Shown piece by piece: positions 35,007 through 44,873 of a stretch of 64,000 nt of DNA. The number at the start of each line of letters is the position of its first letter. The stretch's first letter is position 1. This DNA comes from Oscillospiraceae bacterium MB24-C1. Its GTDB lineage: Bacteria > Bacillota > Clostridia > Oscillospirales > Ruminococcaceae. The notes beneath the pieces were generated by a model, which saw only the letters and a list, made by a program, of their open reading frames with translations, searched no databases and had not been told where the DNA came from. The translations under genes and the position numbers were made by a program. The stretch is from NCBI GenBank assembly GCA_030913685.1, contig CP133187.1, positions 1,981,001-2,045,000 on the forward strand. The letters are read 5' to 3'.

Positions 35007-36271
35007 GCACACTAATTAAAAACGCCGTTATCGTCAATGCAGACGGACGGGAGACGGCTGACCTCCTAATTGAAAATGGGCTGATCGCTAAAATAGGGCA
35101 GGGGCTATCCTGTGAGGGCGAGGTTATCGATGCAAAGGGTGCATTTTTGCTGCCGGGCTTAGTCGATTTACACTGCCACCTGCGCGACCCCGGTTATGAA
35201 TATAAAGAAGATGTTGTCAGCGGCACCCGTGCGGCGGCAGCTGGCGGTTTTACGTCGGTGCTGTGCATGGCAAACACTCACCCGGTCAATGACTGTGCGG
35301 CGGTCACAAGCTATATCAAAAATAAAGCAGACGAGGCAGGTTACTGCAAGGTATATCCCATTGGGGCAGTTTCAAAAGCGCTAGAAGGTAAGGAAATTGC
35401 CGAGATGGGCGATATGAAGTCCGCCGGGGCGGTGGCGTTTTCCGACGATGGCAGCCCGGTTTCTAATGCGAGATTGTTAGAGCTGGCGCTTCTTTACTCG
35501 GCGCGGTTTGACACTTATGTGGCTGTGCACCCTGAGGAACTGTCGCTCACTGAGGGCGGCGTAATGAACCGCGGCATGACGGCGACGATGCTCGGCTTGC
35601 CCGGAATCTCTCGTGCGGCAGAAGAGGGGCCGATTGCTCGCGATCTAATTTTAGCGGAAGAGAATCATGCGCGCATCCACATTTGTCACATCTCAACGGC
35701 AGGCTGTGTAGAATTAATTCGCCAAGCCAAAGCGCGTGGTGTTAAAGTAACATGTGAGACTACCCCGCACTACCTTTATTTGGATGAAACAGCCTGCGAG
35801 GGCTACGACGTCAACGCCAAAGTGGCACCGCCGTTGAGAACGGTGGCGGATCAGGAAGCGCTTATAAAAGGGTTGGTTGACGGCACGGTTGATGCGATTG
35901 CAACCGACCATGCACCACATCATATCGACGATAAAAACATGGAGTTTACGCTGGCAGCAAAGGGTATTTCTGGCTTTGAAACAGCCTTTTCTTCCTGCTA
36001 TACCCGCCTTGTGAAAAGCGGTATTCTTCCGCTGGAAAAGCTGGTGGAAAAGATGTGCCTGACCCCTGCACAGATTGCCAAAATACCCGGCGGTATTATC
36101 AAAGAAGGCCAACCGGCCGACTTCTTTTTAGCTGATGATAAGGAGTGGACGGTGGAGGCAAAAAAATTTCTCTCCCGTGGTAAAAATACCCCGCTAGACG
36201 GTAAGACTTTAAGCGGCCGGGTACTCAAAACCTTCCAGGCGGGTAGATTAGTCTACGAAAGGGCACTTTAA
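35003..36271 (+). CDS. pyrC: Dihydroorotase
   Basis: The 422-residue class I dihydroorotase closes carbamoyl-aspartate to dihydroorotate. Metal ligands are visible in [11 protein letters not shown] near 56-66, HICHIST near 230 and ATDHAPHH near 302. The start ATG overlaps pyrB and follows AAGGAGGGAAGG. Confidence 0.96.
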   Translation: MSTLIKNAVIVNADGRETADLLIENGLIAKIGQGLSCEGEVIDAKGAFLLPGLVDLHCHLRDPGYEYKEDVVSGTRAAAAGGFTSVLCMANTHPVNDCAAVTSYIKNKADEAGYCKVYPIGAVSKALEGKEIAEMGDMKSAGAVAFSDDGSPVSNARLLELALLYSARFDTYVAVHPEELSLTEGGVMNRGMTATMLGLPGISRAAEEGPIARDLILAEENHARIHICHISTAGCVELIRQAKARGVKVTCETTPHYLYLDETACEGYDVNAKVAPPLRTVADQEALIKGLVDGTVDAIATDHAPHHIDDKNMEFTLAAKGISGFETAFSSCYTRLVKSGILPLEKLVEKMCLTPAQIAKIPGGIIKEGQPADFFLADDKEWTVEAKKFLSRGKNTPLDGKTLSGRVLKTFQAGRLVYERAL

Positions 36272-36302
36272 AAGGGCGGTATAGAAAGGAATGGTTCAAG
36301 GA

Positions 36303-37199
36303 ATGACAACTAATGCGGCAGACCGGCTTGTGGCGCAGATCGCACGGGTAAAAAACCCGACCGCTATGGGGCTTGACACACAGGTAGGGCATCTACCCGC
36401 CGAGTTTGCCCCCAAGGGCAATTCAAGCGCAGAAATCTGCGAGGCAATTTTAAACTATAATAAGGCGCTACTCGATGGTATGACCGACCTTATCGGCTGC
36501 GTTAAGGTGCAGGTGGCCTATTATGAAATATATGGCGTGGCGGGTATGCAGGTGTTTGCCAAAACGCTGGCCTACGCCCGGAAGCGCGGCTATGTCACAA
36601 TTGCCGACTGCAAGCGTAACGACATTGGCGCGACGGCTGGGGCTTATGCACGCGCTTATTTAAACCCAGAGGGAGAGTTTTTCAGTGACTTTGTCACGGT
36701 GAACGCTTATCTCGGCGTGGACGGCATCAAGCCGTTTGTTGACGAAGCTAAACAGCACGGCGGCGGCATCTATGTGTTGGTGAAAACGTCAAACCCCTCC
36801 GGCGGGCAGCTTCAGGACGTTGAAACCGCCGATGGACGTAAAGTTTATGAACTGATGGCCGATCTGGTCAGCGGCTGGGGCGAAGCGCTGATAGGCGAAT
36901 GTGGTTACGCCGCGGTGGGGGCGGTCGTGGGCGCGACCTGGCCCGCTGAATCAACTGCGCTAAGAAAGCGCATGCCGCACACACCGTTTTTAGTCCCGGG
37001 CTATGGCGCACAGGGTGCCACCGGTAGGGATTTAAGTGGCTGTTTTGATACAAATAAAGGTGGCGCGGTAGTTAATGCCTCACGTTCGCTGCTGTGCGCA
37101 CACCAAAAACACCCTGAGATGGGCTGGCTTGAGGCGGTTCGCGCCGAGGCGGTGCGCATGCGCGACGACATTACCGCCGACTATAGCGAGGGGGCGTGA
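36303..37199 (+). CDS. pyrF: Orotidine-5'-phosphate decarboxylase, type 2
   Basis: The 298-residue enzyme makes UMP from OMP. It belongs to the longer family (PyrF2), recognised by MGLDTQVGHLP near the N terminus and the catalytic motif ADCKRNDIGATAGAYA with Asp-Lys-Asp. The C terminus has LVPGYGAQGATG, the phosphate loop. The start is uncertain: ATG 36291 is directly adjacent to AAAGGA, so ATG 36303 was chosen, with a long 12-base gap. The operon order F-K-D-E is typical of Clostridia. Confidence 0.94.
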   Translation: MTTNAADRLVAQIARVKNPTAMGLDTQVGHLPAEFAPKGNSSAEICEAILNYNKALLDGMTDLIGCVKVQVAYYEIYGVAGMQVFAKTLAYARKRGYVTIADCKRNDIGATAGAYARAYLNPEGEFFSDFVTVNAYLGVDGIKPFVDEAKQHGGGIYVLVKTSNPSGGQLQDVETADGRKVYELMADLVSGWGEALIGECGYAAVGAVVGATWPAESTALRKRMPHTPFLVPGYGAQGATGRDLSGCFDTNKGGAVVNASRSLLCAHQKHPEMGWLEAVRAEAVRMRDDITADYSEGA

Positions 37200-37203
37200 G
37201 AAG

Positions 37204-37977
37204 ATGCGCCCGTTCATGGCTAAAATATTAGAAAAAGGCCCACTGGGCCGCGATATGGTTCGGTTTGTGTTGCACGCGCCGGAGGCATTTTTGCAGCCGG
37301 TACTGCCGGGCATGTTTGTGCATATTAAGGTGCCGAACGATGCATCACATATTTTGCGACGACCGATCAGCATTATGGATGCCGACGCAAAAGCAGGCAG
37401 CATCACGCTGGGTATTCAGCCCAAGGGCGATGGCACACAACGCATCTGCACGCTGGAGCCGGGCGATGAAATGGAAATTATCGCGCCGCTGGGCAACAGC
37501 TTTGCTTTAAACGGCGCAAAAACGGTCTGGGCGTTAGGCGGTGGCGTCGGCGTGGCACCGATGCTGTTCGCCTGTCACGAATTTTCAAAAATGGCGCAGG
37601 TCACGGCGGTACTGGGCTTTCGCACGGCGGAACAGGTTTATGCCGAGGGCGATTTTGCCCCCTTTGCCGACCTGATGATCTGCACCGATGATGGTTGCCG
37701 TGGTTTTAACGGTACGGTTGTGGATGCGGTTCGGGAAAAGCTTGAACTGCCGGAGTTGATTATCGCCTGCGGGCCGACGCCGATGCTCAAAGCGGTTCAG
37801 GCGTTCGCCTTAGAGCGCGATATTCCCTGCCAGCTGTCTTTAGAGCAGCGTATGGGGTGTGGCTACGGAGCCTGCCTAACCTGTTCGTGTAAAACCAAGA
37901 GGAGCGACGGCAGCGAGACCTTTGCACGGGTTTGCGCCGACGGGCCGATATTTGACGCAAAGGCGGTGGTGCTGTGA
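37204..37977 (+). CDS. pyrK: Dihydroorotate dehydrogenase electron-transfer subunit
   Basis: The 257-residue subunit carries FAD and a [2Fe-2S] cluster and passes electrons from dihydroorotate to NAD+. FAD motif LRRPISIMDAD near 51-61, NAD motif GGGVGVAPM near 115-123, and cluster cysteines in MGCGYGACLTCSCKT plus RVCADGP near the end are complete. The start is ATG 37204, four bases after the pyrF stop. The stop overlaps the pyrD GTG start by four bases. Confidence 0.96.
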   Translation: MRPFMAKILEKGPLGRDMVRFVLHAPEAFLQPVLPGMFVHIKVPNDASHILRRPISIMDADAKAGSITLGIQPKGDGTQRICTLEPGDEMEIIAPLGNSFALNGAKTVWALGGGVGVAPMLFACHEFSKMAQVTAVLGFRTAEQVYAEGDFAPFADLMICTDDGCRGFNGTVVDAVREKLELPELIIACGPTPMLKAVQAFALERDIPCQLSLEQRMGCGYGACLTCSCKTKRSDGSETFARVCADGPIFDAKAVVL

Positions 37978-38891
37978 ACAAGGTTGATTTGTCGGTCTCA
38001 CTTTGTGGCGTGACCTTAAAAAATCCGATTATTGCAGCTTCCGGTACCTATGGTTTTGGGCGCGATTTCACGCGGTTTTATGATATTTCGCGGCTGGGTG
38101 GCATCTCAGCTAAGGGCGTAACTCCAAAAGAGCGCGCGGGCAACCCGCCGGTGCGCATTGTTGAAACGCCGAGCGGAATACTAAATGCTGTCGGGCTGCA
38201 AAACCCTGGCATCGACGCGTTTTTAGAAACCGAGCTGCCTTGGATGCTGGAGCAGGGGACAACGGTTATTTGCAACATCTCAGGCAACACGATTGAGGAA
38301 TTCTGTGACATGGCCCGGAAGCTGAATAACAGCAGTGTGGCTTTTATTGAGGTCAATGTCAGTTGCCCGAATGTGCATGCGGGCGGTAAAGTGTTTGGCA
38401 GCGACCCGGAGAGCATTCTGGCTGTAACGCAAGCGGTGCGCCGCTGTACCGACAAGCCGATTGTGGTCAAGCTTTCGCCCAATGTGTCGGACATCGCTGA
38501 GATGGCGGTCGCCGCGCAAGAGGGCGGAGCTGACGCCGTCTCGCTGATCAATACCATCACCGGCATGGCGATAGACGTCAACACCCGCAGGCCGGTGCTC
38601 GGCAATATTACCGGGGGAATGTCCGGCCCGGCGGTGCGCCCGGTGGCATTGCGCATGTGCTATCAGGCGGCACAGGCTGTATCCATCCCCGTGGTGGGTA
38701 TGGGCGGTATTATGACCGGCGAAGATGTCGTAATGTTTTTGCTCGCGGGTTGCACAGCGGTTCAGGTTGGCACGGCAAACTTAGCCGATCCAATGGCCTG
38801 TGTGCGCATTATTGACCAGCTTGAGGATTATATGAATCGCAAGGGCATCAAACGGGTGGAAGAACTCGTGGGTGCGCTTATCACTGAATAA
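37974..38891 (+). CDS. pyrD: Dihydroorotate dehydrogenase catalytic subunit, class 1B
   Basis: The 305-residue FMN enzyme oxidises dihydroorotate to orotate. The class 1 catalytic cysteine is in EVNVSCPNVHAGG near 127-139. LINTITGMAIDVNTRRP near 192-208 and GMGGIMTGEDVVMFLLAG near 244 match class 1B. The start is GTG within a GTGA overlap with pyrK, consistent with a fixed PyrK:PyrD ratio. Confidence 0.96.
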   Translation: MNKVDLSVSLCGVTLKNPIIAASGTYGFGRDFTRFYDISRLGGISAKGVTPKERAGNPPVRIVETPSGILNAVGLQNPGIDAFLETELPWMLEQGTTVICNISGNTIEEFCDMARKLNNSSVAFIEVNVSCPNVHAGGKVFGSDPESILAVTQAVRRCTDKPIVVKLSPNVSDIAEMAVAAQEGGADAVSLINTITGMAIDVNTRRPVLGNITGGMSGPAVRPVALRMCYQAAQAVSIPVVGMGGIMTGEDVVMFLLAGCTAVQVGTANLADPMACVRIIDQLEDYMNRKGIKRVEELVGALITE

Positions 38892-38906
38892 CCGGAGGGA
38901 CCACGT

Positions 38907-39482
38907 ATGACAAGAGAAGAGAAAATTCAGCTTTTAGAGGATGCCCAGGTGCTGCAAACAGGGCATTTTCGCTTGACCTCGGGTCGGCATTCCGACAAAT
39001 ATATGCAGTGCGCCCGCGTTTTTGAGTACGCCAAGTACTCTGAGCCTATATGTAAGGATATCGCCGACGCATTCCGCGATGAGAAGATTGATTTGGTTGT
39101 CGGCCCTGCTATCGGTGGCGTCATTATCACCTACGAGGTTGCGCGGCAACTCGGCGTGCGCAACATCTTCGCTGAGCGCGAGAACGGCATCATGACGCTG
39201 CGCCGCGGATTCGCCGTAGAGCCGGGCTCCCGCGTGTTGGTGGTGGAGGACACCATCACGACCGGCGGCTCTGTCAAGGAAGTTATCGCGCTGATTAAGG
39301 AAAAAGGCGGCGTGATTATCGGCGTTGGCTCGGTGGTGGATCGTTCCAATGGTACGGTCGATTTTGGCGTGCCGCTGCATGCGGCGGTATCGATGGAGGT
39401 TGTCTCCTACGACGAGGCCGACTGCCCATTGTGCAAACAGGGCTTGCCGATAACTAAACCGGGTAGCCGAGCATTTAAGTAA
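38907..39482 (+). CDS. pyrE: Orotate phosphoribosyltransferase
   Basis: The 191-residue enzyme transfers ribose phosphate from PRPP to orotate. The PRPP motif is VLVVEDTITTGGSVKE near 110-125, and LTSGRHSDKYMQCARVF lies near the N terminus. A C-terminal CPLCKQG is typical of the longer Clostridial/archaeal type. It is the last gene of the pyr operon. No carA or carB is present in the operon. Confidence 0.96.
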   Translation: MTREEKIQLLEDAQVLQTGHFRLTSGRHSDKYMQCARVFEYAKYSEPICKDIADAFRDEKIDLVVGPAIGGVIITYEVARQLGVRNIFAERENGIMTLRRGFAVEPGSRVLVVEDTITTGGSVKEVIALIKEKGGVIIGVGSVVDRSNGTVDFGVPLHAAVSMEVVSYDEADCPLCKQGLPITKPGSRAFK

Positions 39483-39526
39483 AAGTATACAACAAAAGCC
39501 CCCGGTTTAGGCTGAAATAGTCAATA

Positions 39527-39840
39527 GAAAGTAGACAGAATAAAGCTCAACTTAAACTGCCTGTTCAATTCTGAATTGGACAGGTGGTTTTCCGCTTAGT
39601 TTGCGGAGGGGACGAATGGTATTAAAATAAGCGATTGCGTCTGTGATGACGGAAGAAAGGTCATCAGCAAGCCAGTAGTGAAACTGGAAACGCAAAACAT
39701 CTTTGAACCTACCAAAGAAGCTTTCGATCACAGCGTTATCTCTGGGATTGCCCGCCCTAGACATACTTTGGATCGCACCATATTTTTAATGCTATATAAA
39801 TAAAAGATAGTAGACACGCTTTTTTGTGTCTACTATCTTT
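39527..39840 (-). mobile_element. IS3-type insertion remnant
   Basis: The left edge has AGAAAGTAGACAGAA and the right edge, read on the minus strand, ATAGTAGACACAAAA, an imperfect terminal inverted repeat. Between them only the last part of an OrfB transposase remains (39552-39764). Near the right edge AAAGATAGTAGACAC/GTGTCTACTATCTTT (39806-39839) forms a hairpin. With about 310 bp against the usual 1.2-1.5 kb, it is a deletion derivative. Confidence 0.6.
39552..39764 (-). pseudogene. IS3-family transposase OrfB, C-terminal fragment
   Basis: The 70 remaining residues read SRAGNPRDNAVIESFFGRFK and then a F-N-x-x-R-P-L-R-K-L end, the C-terminal portion of the rve integrase core of IS3/IS150 transposases. 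The glutamate in D-N-A-V-I-E-S-F is the third member of the DDE triad; the two aspartates and the whole N-terminal part are missing, and no OrfA exists. It cannot be active. Confidence 0.85.
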
Positions 39841-39960
39841 TTACCACTTCAGTTTAGGCCGGGGGCTTTTTGGATATTGTTTTTGGATAAAAAGCAACTT
39901 GTTTTGGACGTCCCATGCGTGGGTTTCCCTGCGCCAAGGTTAAAGCCCTTGCTTTGGGGG

Positions 39961-40560
39961 CTATTTTTTTGTGGTGATATGAAGCGCAGCATGGCTAGCA
40001 CCAGAAATGATACTGCAAATCAGTTGCGAAATCCGTTCCAACGGTACTTGCTGTGCATCGTCTATCCATGATTCCAAAATCGATACGGTACCCGAAGCTA
40101 TAAAATCCATAAAACACATCAAAAGATGCGGGTCTATGTCACTGCGGTTTTTTAGCTGTTCTCCCCACATATCACGCAGGCGTGTACGAAAGTTAAAAAC
40201 GAGGTGAACGTGCTCCCCTGATTCGATTAAAAGCTTAAAAAACGGTTGATCGCTTTGGATTTCCAGAAACAGTTTTTCAAAAAAAGGCGCCGGGTTTTCG
40301 AGGCCGTTCCAAATGTTGTTTTTGTCGATAAGTGAAAACAGCCGCTCTAAAAATTCGTCTTCAAGCTCACGTAGAACCGATCCGATATCAGTATAGTGGT
40401 TATAAAATGTTTTTCGGTTAATGTCAGCTAATTGAGTTAGCTCACTGATAGATATTTTTGCAACAGGCTTCTCTTTCATTATGGTCAGGAGGGCTGATTT
40501 AATTGCAAACTTTGTTTTTCGGCACCGCCGATCGTCTTTATTGGTGGATATTCCAGTCAT
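39961..40560 (-). CDS. TetR/AcrR-family transcriptional regulator
   Basis: The 199-residue protein has an N-terminal TetR helix-turn-helix: AIKSALLTIMKEKPVAKISI, then SELTQLADINRKTFYNHYTD near 39-58 in which T-F-Y-N-H-Y/F is the signature recognition helix. The rest is a helical ligand domain. The start is ATG 40560 behind AAAGGGGC. It is divergent from the MMPL gene and most likely represses it through the palindrome at 40648-40661. Confidence 0.92.
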   Translation of the reverse strand: MTGISTNKDDRRCRKTKFAIKSALLTIMKEKPVAKISISELTQLADINRKTFYNHYTDIGSVLRELEDEFLERLFSLIDKNNIWNGLENPAPFFEKLFLEIQSDQPFFKLLIESGEHVHLVFNFRTRLRDMWGEQLKNRSDIDPHLLMCFMDFIASGTVSILESWIDDAQQVPLERISQLICSIISGASHAALHITTKK

Positions 40561-40630
40561 ATTTTGCCCCTTTCTCCACAAAAACCATATAAAATGTGTA
40601 ATAATAACCATTCGATGCTGAAAATGACCG

Positions 40631-40659
40631 TTGAATTATTCCCAAATGTATAATAATAT
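40631..40659 (+). promoter_or_regulatory. Promoter of the MMPL operon
   Basis: TTGAAT (40631-40636), 17 bp, TAATAT (40654-40659). An alternative -10 TATAAT is at 40649-40654 without a suitable -35. Confidence 0.55.
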
Positions 40660-40661
40660 AC
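40648..40661. promoter_or_regulatory. Palindrome over the MMPL promoter, likely TetR operator
   Basis: GTATA-ATAA-TATAC is a perfect 14-bp inverted repeat with further matching AA/TT one base outside on each side. It covers the -10 region between the divergent tetR-like and MMPL genes, the place expected for repression by the adjacent regulator. Confidence 0.55.
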
Positions 40662-40710
40662 GTTAGTGTAAAAGTCAATAGATGAGTAATAAACCGGGAG
40701 AGAAGATTTT

Positions 40711-42912
40711 ATGGTTACCAGTCAAAAATCGATGGTTGACCGCTTAATTAGCTTTATTGTCAGGCGGAGAAACTACATAGAAAAGTTTTTTATCCTGATG
40801 GTTGCAATTTCTGCGGTCTTTAGCTTGATGGTCAAGGTAAATTATGATTTGACCGAGTATTTACCGTCGTGGGCCCCAACCAAGCAGGGCATTGATGTCA
40901 TGGAAGCCGAATTTGGCTACCCTGGCACCGCACGGGTAATGATCAAAGACGTCACTGTTTATGAGGCGAAACTTTACAAAGAAAAAATAGCGAATATTGA
41001 AGGCGTTGACAACGTTTCGTGGGCCGATACAGCCACCGATATTTACACTTCCCAGGCCTTTTTAGAGGCGGCAGACATAGAGGACTACTACAAAGATAAC
41101 TGCGCTGTGTATGATGTGTTCTTTAAAGAGGGCGACTCAGACCGAGCCTCCTATGCTGCCATCGACGAAATGCGCAACATGTTTGGCGATAAGTGCAGTA
41201 TTTCCGGCCCGACGGTGGAAAACAAAACCGTAAGTGAAAATATGGCCCGAGAAATGCCGCGCATTCTAACTGTGGGCGTGTTGTTTATTATCTTTGTACT
41301 GATGCTGACAACCAATTCGTGGTTTGAGCCGGTGCTGTTTATGGTGACAATGGGTGCTGCTGTTATTATCAACACCGGTACCAATATCATTTTTGGTACC
41401 ATTTCGTTTATTTCCTCAAACGCGGCAGCGCTGTTGCAAATTGCGGTTGCAATGGACTATTCGATATTTCTGCTGCACACCTTTACGGCCGAAAAAAACA
41501 AGGGGATTGGCGTTGAGCAGGCGATGGAGAACGCGTTGCGTATTGCAATGAAATCCATTGTTTCAAGTGCATTTACAACAGTAATCGGCTTTTTGGCACT
41601 GGCGCTCATGCAGTTTACCATTGGCTATGATATCGGCATGGTGCTAGCAAAAGGCATTTTATGCAGCATGCTCACTGTGCTACTGCTGATGCCGGCGTTG
41701 ATTTTGCGTTGGCAGGATATTATTGAAAAGCTACAGCATAAGCCGTTTATTCCACCGTTGGATAAGTTTGCGAAACGGGTGTTCGGATTGCGATTTGTTG
41801 TGGCGGCATTGGTGATTGTCCTGATTGTGCCCTGCTATGTTGCACAAGGTATGACCCATTATATGTACGGCACTTCGGTGGTCGCCTGTGCTGAAGGGAC
41901 ACCCACATGGCTGCAGAAAAAAGAAATTGACGACGTTTTTGGCGAAAGCAACATGATTGTGGTGGTTGTTCCGAACAAGGGTAACGTCATCGAAAAGCAA
42001 TTGGTTGACGAGCTGGAAGATCAGCCTTACATACGCAATGTCACGGCGTTGTCCACCGCGTTGCCACAGGGCATACCGGAAAGCTTTTTGCCAAAAAGCA
42101 TAACCGACCGGCTGCATACCGAAAGTTATTCGCGCATGATGATTAATGTGCGTAGTGACACCGAAACCGACTTGGCTTTTACCTATGATGATCAAATTAA
42201 GACCATCGTCAGCCAGTACTACCCTGAGGACACACACTTTATCGGAAAAACCCCCGTCGCCAAGGATATTAAGCGTATTATCCTCAAGGATAATAAGGAG
42301 GTCAATATGATCTCCATTCTAGGCGTGGCGCTGGTGGTGTTTATGGCGTTTGGCTCGCTAGCCATTACGTTGGTGGTATTGGTGCCGATTGAAGTGGCTA
42401 TCTATGTGAATATGGCGCTGCCGTATCTTTACAATCAAAAGCTGGCGTTTTTAGGCTATCTCATGGTGAGCAGCATGCAGCTGGGCGCAACAGTGGACTA
42501 CTCCATTTTGTTGACCAATAACTATCTTGCCTTGCGGCAGGAAGAGCCGGACAAAAAGAAGGCGGCTATTAAAACCATCAGCAAAAGCACCCTCTCCATC
42601 ATGACCTCCGGCATGGTGTTGACCATTGTGGGGTATGGTTTGAACTTTATGTCCTCGGTACCCACCGTGGTGGACTTAGGACATTTGATCGGCCGCGGAG
42701 GCCTGTTCAGCATGATTTTTGTACTGACGTTGCTGCCGTTGTTGCTGACGCTGTTTGACGGTACGATAAGCCGAGGACGCGCACGCACCCAGAAGATAAA
42801 AGAAGCGCACGCTGCCCTGGCGTCCAAAACTGGAGAAAAGGTGAGGCTGTTGGTCAGCAACATTTGGCGCAGCCCCTTTCGCAAAAACCTAAAACCGCAG
42901 GAGGAAAGATAA
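40711..42912 (+). CDS. MMPL/RND-family transporter
   Basis: The 733-residue protein has the RND fold of MMPL exporters: two repeats, each with one helix, a large outer loop and five more helices. The proton-relay-like motifs are AVAMDYSIFLLHTFTAE near 245-261 and GATVDYSILLTNNYLAL near 592-608. It should export a lipid or amphipathic compound, or assist envelope assembly, using the proton gradient. The two following genes encode exported proteins with short gaps (4 and 31 bases), so they likely form one system. A TetR-type regulator is divergent. Confidence 0.88.
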   Translation: MVTSQKSMVDRLISFIVRRRNYIEKFFILMVAISAVFSLMVKVNYDLTEYLPSWAPTKQGIDVMEAEFGYPGTARVMIKDVTVYEAKLYKEKIANIEGVDNVSWADTATDIYTSQAFLEAADIEDYYKDNCAVYDVFFKEGDSDRASYAAIDEMRNMFGDKCSISGPTVENKTVSENMAREMPRILTVGVLFIIFVLMLTTNSWFEPVLFMVTMGAAVIINTGTNIIFGTISFISSNAAALLQIAVAMDYSIFLLHTFTAEKNKGIGVEQAMENALRIAMKSIVSSAFTTVIGFLALALMQFTIGYDIGMVLAKGILCSMLTVLLLMPALILRWQDIIEKLQHKPFIPPLDKFAKRVFGLRFVVAALVIVLIVPCYVAQGMTHYMYGTSVVACAEGTPTWLQKKEIDDVFGESNMIVVVVPNKGNVIEKQLVDELEDQPYIRNVTALSTALPQGIPESFLPKSITDRLHTESYSRMMINVRSDTETDLAFTYDDQIKTIVSQYYPEDTHFIGKTPVAKDIKRIILKDNKEVNMISILGVALVVFMAFGSLAITLVVLVPIEVAIYVNMALPYLYNQKLAFLGYLMVSSMQLGATVDYSILLTNNYLALRQEEPDKKKAAIKTISKSTLSIMTSGMVLTIVGYGLNFMSSVPTVVDLGHLIGRGGLFSMIFVLTLLPLLLTLFDGTISRGRARTQKIKEAHAALASKTGEKVRLLVSNIWRSPFRKNLKPQEER

Positions 42913-42916
42913 TCTT

Positions 42917-44842
42917 ATGCGTACTGTAAAAAAAATAATTTCAGCCGCGCTTGCTCTTTGCATGCTTGCGGTTTTTCCTAGTACCGATGTGCGTGCTGCA
43001 GCCCCGAAGGTCGCAGTGGATGAAACAGCCTATTTAATGTTGGATTATTATGGAGACTTAGATAATTTTAGCATTGTTAAGGGTTGCGATTTAAACGGCA
43101 ACACACAATTTACAGATTACGGCAGCTACACCTCAGTGACAAATATGAGCACCCTCAATGCGCCTGAACAAAGCGATGAAAGTGTGACATGGAATCTAGA
43201 CAGCGGTGCAGCTAACCGTTTTTATTATGAGGTAGTGCCACAAAATCAAACTTTTGACACGCTGCCGTGGACTGTTGATGTCAGCTATAAACTCAATGGG
43301 GTACCCGCGCACGCTGAAAGACTGGCGGGGGCATCGGGGCTGATAACTGTTGACGTAACCGTAGCGCCAAACCCCCGGGCTAACACCTATTACAGGGATA
43401 ATTTTATTTTGGTGTGCGGCATGGCATCCGACACCGACAAAAACACCAGTTTTTCTGCCGAAGGGGCACAGTTTCAGTCATTTGGCTCGTATCAGATGGC
43501 GTTCTTCATTGCAATGCCTAAAAGAGAGGGCGAATTCAGCTTCCAGATCGGAAGTGACAGCTTTGAAACCCCGGGCGTAATTCTGGCTATGATGCCCGCC
43601 ACAATGTCACAGCTCGACGATATCTCTGAGATGAAGGAGCATAAAACCAATATTGAGGATGCCAGCAATGCCATGGATGCGACGGTAGCAGATATTCTGG
43701 ATATGCTTTCGGCTATGTCCGGCGGAATGAGCACCACCGTTCAGGGGCTCAACAAGCTCGACCAGGCGCGCGCCGCAATGGATAAGGGTTCTGACGGTGT
43801 AACGCAGAGTGTTTCCAAGTTACGCAGTTCGCTCAAAGAGATGGAAAAGGGGCTTAATAATTACGCCGAGTTTTTGGGTGATGCCAAACTCTCCAATGCC
43901 ATCAGTGGCATGGGAGAAAACGCAGAATCTATGGCTGATATTATGAGCAACATGGGCGGGGATATTGAAGAGATATATACGCTGATGAATAAGCTCAAAG
44001 CCGCCATTCTGGAATTTAACAGCGACAGCACCTCTTCGGCAAGAAAACAGGCGTTGGTCAGCGAAATTGCGCTACTCACCGGTGAACTGGAAACCGCACT
44101 GTCCTATGTTGATTCCTCGACTTTCGCCAGTTATATCAAGCGGGTAGAGTCGTCCGTTAAAGAAATCGAGTCGCTTGCAGGTACCGCGGATGGCGCTTCG
44201 GAGGATGTGGTGAAGCAAGCAGCAGGCGCCATGTTACAGGAGCTGCAGACCATCAACACAGCGATGAGCGGTTTGGTGGCGGACAGCGAAAAGCTTTCCG
44301 GTAGTATCAACGGCAGTATTGGCGATGTCTATGCGCTGTCCGGCGAGATGGAGGACATTCTGGAAGAAACCTCGCGGGTGATGGATGACGCGGCCGATTT
44401 AATGAAGGACACCCGCGGCATGCTCGATTCGGTGGACACGATGCTCTCCGACAGTAGCGACCTGTTAAATGAGGGAGCGAAGGTCAGCATCGCAGGCATT
44501 ACACAGATGCTTAACGACCTGCTAGGCGTACTGCATAAAACCGAAAACCTGCAGACAAATCGCGAGACAATCTCCAACATTATTAGAGATGAGTGGCATC
44601 GGTTGGATGACGATTTCGGTGTGCTGGATATTGACACCTCGGCGGACAAGGTGTCACTGACTTCCAGCAAAAATGCGCCGCCGCGCAGCCTTCAGATCAT
44701 TATGAGAACACATGAGATCGAACTGCCCGACGAAGATGAAGAAATCTCCGCTGATCAGGAAGAAGCTGAAAGTAGCGTTGGGCAACGCATTGTCAATGTT
44801 TTTAAAGTTATTAAGGACGGTCTTGCAGGACTGTTTAGATAA
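42917..44842 (+). CDS. Exported coiled-coil partner of the MMPL transporter
   Basis: The 641-residue protein has a signal peptide (MRTVKKIISAALALCMLAVF, cleavage near A-A-A-P). A beta-rich domain occupies about 35-230, followed by a long helical, heptad-rich region (about 235-560) with repeated S-M-x-x and L-x-x-x-L units. The end is an acidic linker and an amphipathic helix VGQRIVNVFKVIKDGLAGLF. This resembles YhgE/Pip-type extracellular partners of MMPL exporters in Firmicutes, but I do not recognise a named family. It starts four bases after the transporter stop, behind GGAGGAAAG. Confidence 0.75.
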   Translation: MRTVKKIISAALALCMLAVFPSTDVRAAAPKVAVDETAYLMLDYYGDLDNFSIVKGCDLNGNTQFTDYGSYTSVTNMSTLNAPEQSDESVTWNLDSGAANRFYYEVVPQNQTFDTLPWTVDVSYKLNGVPAHAERLAGASGLITVDVTVAPNPRANTYYRDNFILVCGMASDTDKNTSFSAEGAQFQSFGSYQMAFFIAMPKREGEFSFQIGSDSFETPGVILAMMPATMSQLDDISEMKEHKTNIEDASNAMDATVADILDMLSAMSGGMSTTVQGLNKLDQARAAMDKGSDGVTQSVSKLRSSLKEMEKGLNNYAEFLGDAKLSNAISGMGENAESMADIMSNMGGDIEEIYTLMNKLKAAILEFNSDSTSSARKQALVSEIALLTGELETALSYVDSSTFASYIKRVESSVKEIESLAGTADGASEDVVKQAAGAMLQELQTINTAMSGLVADSEKLSGSINGSIGDVYALSGEMEDILEETSRVMDDAADLMKDTRGMLDSVDTMLSDSSDLLNEGAKVSIAGITQMLNDLLGVLHKTENLQTNRETISNIIRDEWHRLDDDFGVLDIDTSADKVSLTSSKNAPPRSLQIIMRTHEIELPDEDEEISADQEEAESSVGQRIVNVFKVIKDGLAGLFR

Positions 44843-44873
44843 GTTGTATAATTAATGCTATGGAGGGATAACA

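Larger units (their letters stand above)
39494..39870. other. Split terminator of the pyr operon
   Basis: AAAAGCCCCCGG at 39494-39505, 12 bases after pyrE, is the exact inverted complement of CCGGGGGCTTTT at 39859-39870, which continues with T. Together they would form a classic terminator, but 353 bases with a transposase remnant lie between them. Flanking inner bases (TTTAGGCTGAA and TTCAGTTTAGG) also correspond. Confidence 0.6.
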
